Of a stretch of 36,377 bases of DNA, positions 23,918 to 31,114 are shown piece by piece. The notes beneath the pieces were generated by a model, which searched no databases, was not told where the DNA came from, and saw nothing but the letters and a program-made list of their open reading frames with translations. The translations under genes and the position numbers were made by a program. The stretch covers positions 1 through 36,377 of the forward strand of contig CAJTLA010000006.1 of assembly GCA_910576985.1 (NCBI GenBank), written 5' to 3'. This stretch comes from an uncultured Bacilli bacterium. Its GTDB lineage: Bacteria; Bacillota_I; Bacilli_A; RF39; UBA660. Position 1 is the stretch's first letter; the number at the start of each line of letters is the position of its first letter.

Positions 23918-24826
23918 ATGAAAAAAATATACGGATTAAGGTATGACTTAATGTTTAAAAAGATATTTACACAAAAAGAATTACTGAAAAGAGTTATGAA
24001 AGACATCTTTCATGAAAATATTGGTCTCTTTTGGTACAGTAATAAAGAACCAACAAAAGAAAATAAAAATCTAAGATATGGAATTAGTGATCTTATAATC
24101 GAGGACAAAACAAGAATCATGATTATAGAAATACAAAATACTGATTTGAAAAATTTGTCAGAAAGAGTAAAAACATATATATCAGGATTTTATGCAAGAC
24201 AAAATCCAGGAAAAGATTATAAAAAAATCAAACCAGTAGAAGCTTATTTAATACTAAATTATAAGGAAGGAAGACCAAAACTTTTAAAAGAATATGAACA
24301 ACTAGAAAAAACGATAAATGAACAGTTTGGAAATTTATCAAAAATAAAAATTTGGAATATTCGGGAGGCCTTAAAAACATATGGTTCTATAGACTATCAC
24401 TATGCTAGACTTTTTAACTTAGATGAGTTAAGCAAAAGTAAATCAAAAATGGTCTTAAAAAAATTAGAAAAAAATTTTGGAATAATTATAAAAGAAATAA
24501 ACAAATATAATATGGATTTATCAACATATCAAAGATTGGAGGAAATAGAAAAAATGGAAATGTCATTTGAATTAGCAACTTCAATGATTAAGCACGATGC
24601 AGAAGAAAAAGGAATAAGGATTGGAGAAAAACGCGGTGAAAAGCGAGGTGAAAAGCTAGGAGAGGCCAAAGGAGTTTTAAAAAATCAGGTTAAAATAGCA
24701 AAAAACATGTTATTAGAAGGAATGAGTATAGAGCAAATATTGAGAATTACTGGAATGACAAGAAAACAATTTGAGTTAGAATTTAATAAAAATAAAGTAT
24801 CAAAAGAAAACATAATGAGTGGATAA
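23918..24826 (+). CDS. Rpn/PD-(D/E)XK nuclease-family transposase-like protein
   Basis: This 302-residue protein matches the Rpn (PDDEXK_2) layout. The N-terminal LRYDLMFKKIF motif marks the family start. The nuclease core shows D58 in YGISDLI and E71-I-Q73 in MIIEIQN. A long helical C-terminus carries GEK/RGEK repeats from about 236 and ends in a helix-turn-helix-like GMSIEQILRITGMTRKQFE. Rpn proteins are DNA nucleases linked to RecA-independent recombination and phage defence, and they spread as mobile single genes. No inverted repeats or duplicated target site are evident. The consensus promoter lies inside a palindrome and a weak terminator overlaps its stop. It interrupts otherwise housekeeping genes. 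Confidence 0.82.
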   Translation: MKKIYGLRYDLMFKKIFTQKELLKRVMKDIFHENIGLFWYSNKEPTKENKNLRYGISDLIIEDKTRIMIIEIQNTDLKNLSERVKTYISGFYARQNPGKDYKKIKPVEAYLILNYKEGRPKLLKEYEQLEKTINEQFGNLSKIKIWNIREALKTYGSIDYHYARLFNLDELSKSKSKMVLKKLEKNFGIIIKEINKYNMDLSTYQRLEEIEKMEMSFELATSMIKHDAEEKGIRIGEKRGEKRGEKLGEAKGVLKNQVKIAKNMLLEGMSIEQILRITGMTRKQFELEFNKNKVSKENIMSG

Positions 24827-24838
24827 AACACTCTTTTA
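24817..24838 (+). terminator. Weak intrinsic terminator overlapping the Rpn-like stop
   Basis: A 5-bp GAGTG/CACTC stem (24817-24821 with 24829-24833) with a 7-base loop containing the stop codon is followed by TTTTATTT. The short stem makes it weak. Confidence 0.45.
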
Positions 24839-24839
24839 T

Positions 24840-24868
24840 TTGCGTTTTTCTGAAAATCATAATATAAT
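24840..24868 (+). promoter_or_regulatory. Promoter of the fba-murA genes
   Basis: TTGCGT at 24840-24845 lies 17 bases from TATAAT at 24863-24868. The predicted start is about 10 bases before the fba ATG, so the leader is very short and contains only the GGTGA site. Confidence 0.6.
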
Positions 24869-24883
24869 AAAGATGGTGATAAT

Positions 24884-25732
24884 ATGTTAGTAAATATGAA
24901 AAATATGTTAGATAAAGCAAAAAAAGAAAAGTATGCAGTACCCCACTTTAATATCAATAATTTAGAATGGACAAGATTTATTTTAGAAGCTTGTAACGAA
25001 AATAAAAGCCCTGTGATTTTAGGCGTTAGTGAAGGGGCAGCCTCTTATATGGGAGGCTACTCAGTAGTATCCGCAATTGTATCCAACTTAATTGACGAGT
25101 TAAAAATTGAAGTTCCAGTTGCACTACATTTAGATCATGGAAGCTCTATAGAAGTCTGCAAAAAAGCGATAGAATCAGGATTTACTTCAGTAATGTTCGA
25201 TGGATCCAAACATTCATTAGAAAAAAACATAGAAATGACAAAAGAAGTAGTAGATTATGCTCATAAAAAAAATGTCACAGTAGAAGCTGAAATTGGTTCT
25301 ATAGGTGGAGAAGAAGATGGCATTGCAAATGAAACAATGTATGCAACAGTAGAAGATGCAATACAATTATCAAAAACAGGAATAGACTTTTTAGCCCCAG
25401 CTTTAGGGAGCGTACATGGATTATATAAAGGAGAACCAAACCTAAATTTTGAAAGAATGTTAGAAATTAGTCAAACCACAAACCTTCCACTCGTATTACA
25501 TGGAGGAACAGGAATTCCAGAAGAACAAATTAAAAAAGCCATTTCCTGTGGAATTTGTAAATTAAATATTAATACAGAATTGCAAATTGCGTGGACAAAC
25601 GCAGTAAGAGAATTTGTAGAAACAAATAAAAATGTATATGATCCTAGAAAAATAATAAAATCAGGAGAAAAAGCAATCAAAGATGCAATAAAAACAAAGC
25701 TAGAATTATTAGGAACGATTGGAATCATTTAA
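24884..25732 (+). CDS. fba: Class II fructose-bisphosphate aldolase
   Basis: This 282-residue protein is close to the 285 residues of Bacillus FbaA. It cleaves fructose 1,6-bisphosphate to DHAP and glyceraldehyde 3-phosphate in glycolysis, using Zn2+. Visible active-site parts are AVPHFNINN at 18-26, HLDHG with D84 and zinc ligand H85, the VEAEIGSIGGEEDG loop with E134, zinc ligand H178 in GSVHG and H206 in LHGGTG, then KLNINTEL. All key residues are present. The start ATG has GGTGA 6 bases upstream. murA follows after 49 bases without a terminator, as in other Bacilli. A tagatose-bisphosphate aldolase role is possible, but the fba-murA context favours glycolysis. Confidence 0.93.
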   Translation: MLVNMKNMLDKAKKEKYAVPHFNINNLEWTRFILEACNENKSPVILGVSEGAASYMGGYSVVSAIVSNLIDELKIEVPVALHLDHGSSIEVCKKAIESGFTSVMFDGSKHSLEKNIEMTKEVVDYAHKKNVTVEAEIGSIGGEEDGIANETMYATVEDAIQLSKTGIDFLAPALGSVHGLYKGEPNLNFERMLEISQTTNLPLVLHGGTGIPEEQIKKAISCGICKLNINTELQIAWTNAVREFVETNKNVYDPRKIIKSGEKAIKDAIKTKLELLGTIGII

Positions 25733-25781
25733 CGAAAATAGGATATTTGCATATAAATATAGTAATTAATGGAGGTTTTAT

Positions 25782-27038
25782 ATGAAGAGAATAAAAGTGA
25801 TAGGAAAACAAAAATTAACAGGAACGATAACCATTAGTGGCTCAAAAAATAGTGCAGTTGCACTGGTTCCAGCTTCATTACTCTCAGATGAAGTAGTAGA
25901 AATTGACAATGTGCCAAACATTTCAGACATTGATGCCCTAAGTGAAATTTTAGAATATTTAGGAGCAAAAGTAACTCGTAATGGAACAAAAATGAAAATA
26001 GATTCTTCTAATATTCAAAATCGTGAAATTCCAGAAGCAATTTCTAAAAAATTAAGAGCATCTTATTATTTTATGGGAGCATTACTTGGAAAGTATAAAC
26101 GAGTAGAAATGTATTTTCCGGGAGGTTGTTCAATTGGAGAACGCCCAATTAACCTTCATTTAAAAGGATTTGAAGCACTTGGAGCAAAAGTAACTAGAGA
26201 AGGAAATAAATATATTGTAGAAGCAGACGAATTAACAGGAGCAAATATCTATTTAGATATAGCATCAGTAGGAGCAACAATTAATATTATGCTAGCAGCA
26301 ACATTTGCCAAAGGCACAACCATTTTAGAAAATGCAGCCAAAGAACCACATATTGTGAATGTAGCAACATTCTTAAATCAAATGGGAGCATCAATTACAG
26401 GAGCAGGAACGAGTGAAATTCGCATCCATGGAGTTGAAAAATTATCAGGTTGCTTTCATGAAGTGGTTCCAGACTATATTGAAACAGGAACCTATGTAAT
26501 TGCTGGAGCCTTGTGTGGAGAAAACTTAAAAATAGAAGGTGCGATTCCAGACCATCTAGAAGCCCTTATTTCTAAACTACAAGAAATCAATGTTCCAATT
26601 ACTATTGGAAAAGACTATATTGAAGTAAGCAAAGGAGAGCATTACAAAGCAGTGAATATTAAAACAGCAGTATATCCTGGATTTCCAACAGACTTGCAAC
26701 AACCATTTATGACTTTACTAACACAATGTGAAGGAACCTCTAAAGTAGAAGAAAATATTTTTGAAAACCGTTTTATGCATGTTCCTTATCTAAATCAAAT
26801 GGGAGCATCAATTACAACTGAGGGAAATGCAGCGATCATAAATGGGAAAACGGAATTATCAGGAAGTATCGTAGAAGCAACCGATTTACGTGCTGGAGCC
26901 TGCCTTATCTTAGCTGCTTTAACAGCTTCTGGAGAATCTGTAATCAACAAAGTTGAATATGTATTGCGAGGATATGAAGGAATTATTGACAAATTAGAAA
27001 AAGTTGGTGCTAAAATAGAATTAGAAGAAATAGAATAG
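25782..27038 (+). CDS. murA: UDP-N-acetylglucosamine 1-carboxyvinyltransferase (MurA)
   Basis: This 418-residue protein has the normal MurA length and inside-out alpha/beta repeats. It transfers enolpyruvate from PEP to UDP-GlcNAc, the first committed step of peptidoglycan synthesis. SGSKNSA holds the substrate-binding K22 and N23. The active loop FPGGCSIGERPINLHLKG carries catalytic C116, so the enzyme should be fosfomycin-sensitive in principle. The conserved FPTDLQQP motif lies around residue 305. GGAGG precedes the ATG. It lies behind fba on the same strand and is ended by a GAAA-loop hairpin. The Bacillus counterpart in this neighbourhood is MurAB (MurZ); which of the two paralogues this is cannot be told. 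Confidence 0.95.
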   Translation: MKRIKVIGKQKLTGTITISGSKNSAVALVPASLLSDEVVEIDNVPNISDIDALSEILEYLGAKVTRNGTKMKIDSSNIQNREIPEAISKKLRASYYFMGALLGKYKRVEMYFPGGCSIGERPINLHLKGFEALGAKVTREGNKYIVEADELTGANIYLDIASVGATINIMLAATFAKGTTILENAAKEPHIVNVATFLNQMGASITGAGTSEIRIHGVEKLSGCFHEVVPDYIETGTYVIAGALCGENLKIEGAIPDHLEALISKLQEINVPITIGKDYIEVSKGEHYKAVNIKTAVYPGFPTDLQQPFMTLLTQCEGTSKVEENIFENRFMHVPYLNQMGASITTEGNAAIINGKTELSGSIVEATDLRAGACLILAALTASGESVINKVEYVLRGYEGIIDKLEKVGAKIELEEIE

Positions 27039-27057
27039 TAGAGAAATCTACTTTTTT
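27037..27057 (+). terminator. Short terminator with a GAAA loop after murA
   Basis: A 6-bp stem (27037-27042 with 27047-27052) closed by a GAAA tetraloop leads into six T. It starts within the murA stop codon, and the next gene begins 16 bases after the T tract, so read-through may feed it. Confidence 0.65.
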
Positions 27058-27073
27058 CTTTGGAGGAATATTT

Positions 27074-27757
27074 ATGAACCTAAAAAAAATATTTATTATT
27101 TCAATTCTATTATTATCTATATTTTTAATTTATTTAACAACAATGGATAAAAAAGTTTACTTTTTAGCCTTAGGAGATTCCATAGCCCTTGGTGATAAAC
27201 AAACCAGCTATCCAAAACTAGTAACAAAATATTTAGAAAAAAAAGACTTATTAGAAGAATCAAGATTAGAATTCATACAAGACGATCTACGAATTACAGA
27301 CTTGATCCGAGATATTGAAGACAACAAAAAAATAATCATTGATGGAAAAGGAAAAACAATCAAAAATGCCCTCATTAAAGCTGATTTAGTTACCTTATCG
27401 ATTGGAAACGAAGAACTTTTTTACAAATTAAAAACAGAAAAAGAAGGTGACCTTTACAATTACATCGATGAAATGATGGAAGATATGGACAAATTGCTAA
27501 AGTTAATGAAAGAATATTGCAAAGAAGATATCTTTGTATTAGGATATTTCAATTCCTTTTCAAAACAAATGGATAAATATATTGATTATGCCAATCAAAA
27601 ATTAGAAACACTATCTAAAAAATATATGATGCACTATGTTGACCTACAATCATTAAAAAGTAGTTCAAACAAATTAGAACAAGGAAAACAAAACCAAGAA
27701 ACAATCGCTCAGATTTTATTTCCGCTGATTAAAAAAACTGTCATCTTAGATGAATAA
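27074..27757 (+). CDS. SGNH/GDSL-like membrane-anchored protein lacking the usual Asp-His pair
   Basis: This 227-residue protein has an N-terminal membrane anchor (about 5-24), so the rest is outside the cell. ALGDSIALGDK carries the GDSx block I with the nucleophile Ser, and LVTLSIGNEEL supplies the GxN oxyanion block. The final block of SGNH esterases, DxxH before the last helix, is not visible: the corresponding region reads KLEQGKQNQETIAQI. It may therefore be inactive or use another base. Lipase/acylesterase family members of this kind usually act on acylated envelope glycans or lipids. It lies directly behind the murA terminator with GGAGG in its leader and shows no other partner. Confidence 0.68.
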   Translation: MNLKKIFIISILLLSIFLIYLTTMDKKVYFLALGDSIALGDKQTSYPKLVTKYLEKKDLLEESRLEFIQDDLRITDLIRDIEDNKKIIIDGKGKTIKNALIKADLVTLSIGNEELFYKLKTEKEGDLYNYIDEMMEDMDKLLKLMKEYCKEDIFVLGYFNSFSKQMDKYIDYANQKLETLSKKYMMHYVDLQSLKSSSNKLEQGKQNQETIAQILFPLIKKTVILDE

Positions 27758-27760
27758 AAT

Positions 27761-27788
27761 TTGTAAAATTATATAAAAGTGATATAAT
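27761..27788 (+). promoter_or_regulatory. Promoter of the Bax-inhibitor-1-like gene
   Basis: TTGTAA at 27761-27766 lies 16 bases from TATAAT at 27783-27788, with TGA before it (extended -10). Confidence 0.68.
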
Positions 27789-27806
27789 ATAAAAAGAGGT
27801 GATAAA

Positions 27807-28454
27807 ATGGAAGGAAACAAAATTGTCCCGAAAGTATTTATGTGGATGTTTATAGGATTGTTAATTACTTTTGGCACAGGTGCATTTGTAATGCATAATG
27901 AAAATATGTTATACAATATTTTTGAATCTAGCCTTTATATTTGGCTTTTTGTAGCACAAATAGTTGTGGTAATATTCCTAAGTGCCAGAATTCATAAAAT
28001 GAAAGAACAAACAGCAACGATCCTATTTTTACTTTATTCAGGTTTAACAGGACTTACATTTTCATCAGTGTTTGTAGTATTTGAATTAAACTCAATTTTG
28101 ATGGTATTTGGAGTAACCGCACTCTTGTTTGCCATATTTGCAAGCTTTGGCTATTTTACAAAAATGGACTTAACCAAAATAGGAACATTTTTACTAATGG
28201 CATTACTTGGAATTATTATCGTATCAGTGATTAACATTTTTGTAGGAAATTCAAACTTAGACCTAATTTTATGCATTTTAGGAGTTCTTATTTTTATTGG
28301 TTATATTGCCTATGACATGCAAAAAATAAAATTGTATTCTACAATGATGGACAGTGAACATAAAGTTGCCATCATATGTGCATTAGAATTATATTTAGAC
28401 TTTATTAACCTATTTTTACGTTTACTTCAACTTTTTGGAAAAAATAGTGACTAA
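27807..28454 (+). CDS. Bax inhibitor-1 family (YetJ/YbhL-like) membrane protein
   Basis: This 215-residue protein has seven predicted membrane helices. Diagnostic segments are LYSGLTGLTFSSVF in the middle, the GYIAYDMQKIKLY stretch with its Asp, and a final LELYLDFINLFLRLLQLFG. The C-terminal Asp pair around the last helices forms the pH-sensitive gate of bacterial BI-1 proteins such as YetJ, a calcium leak channel. It has its own extended -10 promoter and AGAGGTG before the ATG. It lies where rho would be expected in the Bacillus murA-rho-rpmE order. No terminator separates it from the rpmE promoter. The function in bacteria is poorly defined, so the family call is firm but the role is not. 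Confidence 0.88.
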   Translation: MEGNKIVPKVFMWMFIGLLITFGTGAFVMHNENMLYNIFESSLYIWLFVAQIVVVIFLSARIHKMKEQTATILFLLYSGLTGLTFSSVFVVFELNSILMVFGVTALLFAIFASFGYFTKMDLTKIGTFLLMALLGIIIVSVINIFVGNSNLDLILCILGVLIFIGYIAYDMQKIKLYSTMMDSEHKVAIICALELYLDFINLFLRLLQLFGKNSD

Positions 28455-28459
28455 AAATA

Positions 28460-28488
28460 TTGATTTTTAAAGGATTTATTGTTATACT
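28460..28488 (+). promoter_or_regulatory. Promoter of rpmE
   Basis: TTGATT at 28460-28465 lies 17 bases from TATACT at 28483-28488, which is preceded by TGT (extended -10). The leader of about 47 bases contains the hairpin at 28504-28525. Confidence 0.75.
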
Positions 28489-28503
28489 ATATCAGTAATA
28501 TTT

Positions 28504-28525
28504 CTATGACATGAAATTGTCATGG
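28504..28525 (+). promoter_or_regulatory. Leader hairpin upstream of rpmE, candidate L31 autoregulatory leader
   Basis: ATGACA at 28506-28511 pairs with TGTCAT at 28518-28523 around a 6-base loop, extended by C-G and T-G pairs to 28504/28525. It ends about 4 bases before the GGAAGGAG site. L31 leaders that bind their own protein are known from Firmicutes; a match to that family is untested here. Confidence 0.45.
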
Positions 28526-28541
28526 CGGAAGGAGCAGAAAC

Positions 28542-28757
28542 ATGAAAAAAGGAATTCATCCAGAATATATGGATACAAAAGTAACATGTGCTTGCGGAAA
28601 CAATTTTACAGTAAGATCAAACAAAGAAGAATTACATTTAGAAGTTTGTGACAAATGTCATCCTTTCTTTACAGGAAAACAAGGTCAAACAGTAAAAGCA
28701 GGACGTGTTGAAAAATTTAATCGTAAATATGGTTTTGATCAAAAAACAGCTCAATAA
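28542..28757 (+). CDS. rpmE: 50S ribosomal protein L31, zinc-binding form
   Basis: This 71-residue protein starts [11 protein letters not shown] as L31 does. It carries four Cys as C16-x-C18 and C36-x2-C39, the zinc-holding set of type A (C+) L31, followed by the conserved HPFFTGKQ and [12 protein letters not shown]31 bridges the 50S and 30S subunits. Bacilli often also have a zinc-free copy that replaces this one under zinc starvation; none is seen here. GGAAGGAG precedes the ATG. A strong hairpin after the stop serves both this gene and the convergent ABC transporter gene. Confidence 0.96.
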   Translation: MKKGIHPEYMDTKVTCACGNNFTVRSNKEELHLEVCDKCHPFFTGKQGQTVKAGRVEKFNRKYGFDQKTAQ

Positions 28758-28775
28758 TGAGTTGTTTTATTTTTG
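28743..28775. terminator. Bidirectional terminator between rpmE and the ABC exporter gene
   Basis: A 10-bp stem (28744-28753 with 28758-28767, one G-T pair) has an ATAA loop that holds part of the rpmE stop. T-rich tracts follow on both strands. It overlaps the ends of both convergent genes. Confidence 0.75.
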
Positions 28776-29984
28776 TAACTGTTGATAATATTTATTTTTT
28801 TCTAATAATACTTTATGCTTTCCAGTACCAACGATTTTCCCATGATCAATAACGATAATAGAATCTGCAATTTTCATTAAACTAGGTTTATGTGTAATCA
28901 TAATGATGCTACGATCTTTTTTTAATTTCTTCAATATTGACATAATCTGTTTCGCACTTTCTGGGTCTAGTGAAGAAGTGACTTCATCAAATAGAAGAAT
29001 TTTAGAGTTTGTTAGTAAGGTACGAGCCAACGAAATTAACTGTTTTTGACCACCACTGATATTTGTACCATCTTCTCTTAAAATAGTATGATAACCATCT
29101 GGCAAAGAAGAAATAAAATCATGAATTCCAACCCATTTACAAGCTTCTATTTGATGATTGATATCTTTATCTACAAAATCTAGATTTTTACGAATACTCA
29201 TATTGAAAACAAATGGTTTTTGATTGACTACTGAAATTTTAGAAACAAAATGAGATGGATCATAATCATAGATGTTTACTCCATCAATCTGTATTTTCCC
29301 ACTATCTATTTGATAAAGCCTTAAGATTAAATTGAAAATAGAAGTTTTTCCAGTACCACTTTGACCAACCAAAGCAGTAATTTGGTTGGTCTTTATTTGA
29401 AAATTCATATCATCAACAATCTTATGAGAGTTATGAGAAAAACAAACATGATCAAATTCTAGTACCCCTTTGTTGATTTCAGAAGTGTTATTTCCAAATG
29501 GAATTTGTTTAGAATGATAATGCAAGATTTCATTCACTCTTTTTACGGAAACGTTTACCTCTCTGATGGTAGAAGAACAATTAATAATATTATCTAAATA
29601 GCCAATCATACTTTCAAAATATCCAATGACTAAAACAAGAACTTCAATGCCGATTTCATTTTTAATCATTAATAAAACAAGAATGATATAAAGTAAAATA
29701 CTAAATGTATGTGTGATAAAGCGAACGTCGTTTTCTTTTTTTACATAATATTTTCGTTTATTCATGTAATGTTTAGAATATTCTTTTTGAATTTTATTTA
29801 GTCGCTTGTGCAATTTTGGTAACATATGAAAGGTTTTTATTTCTTGTAGTCCATTTAAAATTTGAGAAAATAAACTACTATATCGATCATTACTTTGTTT
29901 TTGTTTTTCATGATATTCATTTACTTTTCTATCATAATAATTTTTGCTTGTAATATACAAATAAGAATAAATGATAAAAATCAA
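28767..29984 (-). CDS. ABC exporter, C-terminal part (frameshifted): membrane helices plus ATPase
   Basis: The frame holds the second half of an exporter membrane domain and a complete ATP-binding domain. That domain has Walker A GQSGTGKTS at 207-215, signature NISGGQKQL at 308-316, Walker B ILLFDEVTSSLD at 329-340 and switch H355. The only possible start is a TTG without a ribosome site. The frame continues upstream as an open membrane helix that joins smoothly to the end of the previous minus-strand frame if one base is added. I therefore read it as the rest of one ~567-residue half-transporter of the MsbA/LmrA type, which would act as a dimer. The substrate is unknown. It ends at the bidirectional terminator facing rpmE. 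Confidence 0.82.
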   Translation of the reverse strand: MIFIIYSYLYITSKNYYDRKVNEYHEKQKQSNDRYSSLFSQILNGLQEIKTFHMLPKLHKRLNKIQKEYSKHYMNKRKYYVKKENDVRFITHTFSILLYIILVLLMIKNEIGIEVLVLVIGYFESMIGYLDNIINCSSTIREVNVSVKRVNEILHYHSKQIPFGNNTSEINKGVLEFDHVCFSHNSHKIVDDMNFQIKTNQITALVGQSGTGKTSIFNLILRLYQIDSGKIQIDGVNIYDYDPSHFVSKISVVNQKPFVFNMSIRKNLDFVDKDINHQIEACKWVGIHDFISSLPDGYHTILREDGTNISGGQKQLISLARTLLTNSKILLFDEVTSSLDPESAKQIMSILKKLKKDRSIIMITHKPSLMKIADSIIVIDHGKIVGTGKHKVLLEKNKYYQQLQK

Positions 29985-29986
29985 CG

Positions 29987-30469
29987 CTAGAAAGATATTA
30001 TAAAAAGCAATATAATGAAAATAGCAATCACCTGAATTAATGTCATAAAAAATTCAGTAACCATATCAAACATATCTCCAATGTCGATGACATCAGAGTT
30101 TATAGAATTTAATAATTTTCCTTTTGAAACTTTTTTTGTAAAATTCTCATCTACTGTAATTAATTGATTTAATATTTTGGTATTCAAATTTGCGTAACAA
30201 TAATGCATATTTTTCCCATAAACTTTATGGTTGAGAAATAAGAATAGATGATAGAAAAAATAAGTAAGAGTAAGCATGAATAAGCATAAATATACTTTAT
30301 TAAATTCTCCAATAGTTGCATATTTAACAATGAAAGAGGCCATAACTGGAATTAACAATAAAAACATTTTATATAGAAAAGTTAAAATAGACATCAAAAT
30401 AAAATAGTCTTTTCTAGGATTTGCTAATTTTACATAATCCTTGATAAAATAATAATATTCTTGGACCAT
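29987..30469 (-). CDS. ABC exporter, N-terminal part (frameshifted)
   Basis: These 160 residues form the first part of a type I ABC exporter membrane domain. A cytoplasmic start (MVQEYYYFIKDYVKLANPRK) is followed by helices at about 26-46, 58-80 and 138-159. The loop VSKGKLLNSINSDVIDIGDM matches the conserved exporter segment before helix 3. The frame stops in the middle of a helix at 29987-29989, and the -1 frame continues the helix without a break. A GTG at 30478 overlaps the AAGGAG site, so the ATG at 30469 is the start. Either a true pseudogene or a one-base sequence error explains the break. The gene is the only minus-strand gene in the window. Confidence 0.78.
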   Translation of the reverse strand: MVQEYYYFIKDYVKLANPRKDYFILMSILTFLYKMFLLLIPVMASFIVKYATIGEFNKVYLCLFMLTLTYFFYHLFLFLNHKVYGKNMHYCYANLNTKILNQLITVDENFTKKVSKGKLLNSINSDVIDIGDMFDMVTEFFMTLIQVIAIFIILLFIISF

Positions 30470-30494
30470 TTTTTTCACTCCTTAAACAATTTTC

Positions 30495-30503
30495 ATTATA
30501 GCA
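30495..30503 (-). promoter_or_regulatory. Extended -10 promoter of the ABC exporter gene
   Basis: On the minus strand TGC-TATAAT (30503 to 30495) is an extended -10, 26 bases before the ATG at 30469. No good -35 at the right distance. Confidence 0.55.
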
Positions 30504-30629
30504 CAAATTTCGAATCTTTTTGACAAATTATGAATTGCTTACTGTACAATATAGATAAAAAAATAAAATCAATCTTTACATTTTGTCATAAAAACTGACA
30601 TGATAATGAAGGTGCTTTAGATATGAATG

Positions 30630-30638
30630 TGGTATAAT
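30630..30638 (+). promoter_or_regulatory. Extended -10 promoter of the Panacea-domain gene
   Basis: TGG-TATAAT at 30630-30638 is an extended -10 lying across the in-frame ATG at 30627, which therefore cannot start translation. The ATG at 30657 follows an AGGAGGG site. Confidence 0.6.
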
Positions 30639-30656
30639 AATAATAGGAGGGATAAA

Positions 30657-31100
30657 ATGACAGACACAATTGAAAAAGACCTCATTATCAATTCTTACTA
30701 TATTGTAGATTACTTTAACAAACGAGGAAAACAAATCACAGCTGTAAAACTACAAATCCTATTATATTTTTTAGAAGCCATTTATTTAATACAAAATAAA
30801 GAAGAAACCAAACTATTTGAAGAAGAATTTTACACAGAACCATATGGACCTATTACAAAAATAATTCAAAAAAATTTTAAAGATTATCAAGATATAACCT
30901 CAAAAGAAATAGAAACAAACAAAGAAAATAAAAAATACATAGAAACACTATTTCAATTACTAGGGAACATGACAACCTATGAATTAGTAACCTTAGCTCA
31001 TCTCTCAAATTCTCCTTGGGAAAAACATCCAGGAGAACAAATCATACCAAAACTAGAAACCAAAAACTGGTTTTCAAATCTTTTAAAAATCAAACAATAG
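30657..31100 (+). CDS. Panacea-domain (SocA/GepA-like, DUF4065) protein
   Basis: This 147-residue soluble protein shows the Panacea pattern. INSYYIVDYFNKRGKQITAVKLQILLYFLEA matches the helix pair with KLQ-x-LLYY. EEEFYTEPYGPI matches the F-x-A-x2-YGPV motif, and LTSLAHLSNSPW-like wording appears as LVTLAHLSNSPWEK. The domain is found in many antitoxins of toxin-antitoxin pairs and in SocA-type proteolysis adaptors. No small toxin gene is adjacent: upstream is the divergent ABC exporter and downstream is rmuC, 14 bases on. It is therefore either an orphan or a housekeeping version. The start is chosen by AGGAGGG, 5 bases before the ATG, and by the promoter lying across the earlier ATG. Confidence 0.78.
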   Translation: MTDTIEKDLIINSYYIVDYFNKRGKQITAVKLQILLYFLEAIYLIQNKEETKLFEEEFYTEPYGPITKIIQKNFKDYQDITSKEIETNKENKKYIETLFQLLGNMTTYELVTLAHLSNSPWEKHPGEQIIPKLETKNWFSNLLKIKQ

Positions 31101-31114
31101 AAAGTAGGAAAATT

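Noticed and set aside
24623..24670. GAAAAGCGAGGT-like short tandem repeats as a possible CRISPR or insertion remnant
   Set aside because: The repeats are in frame and encode the GEK/RGEK repeats common at the C-terminus of Rpn-type proteins.
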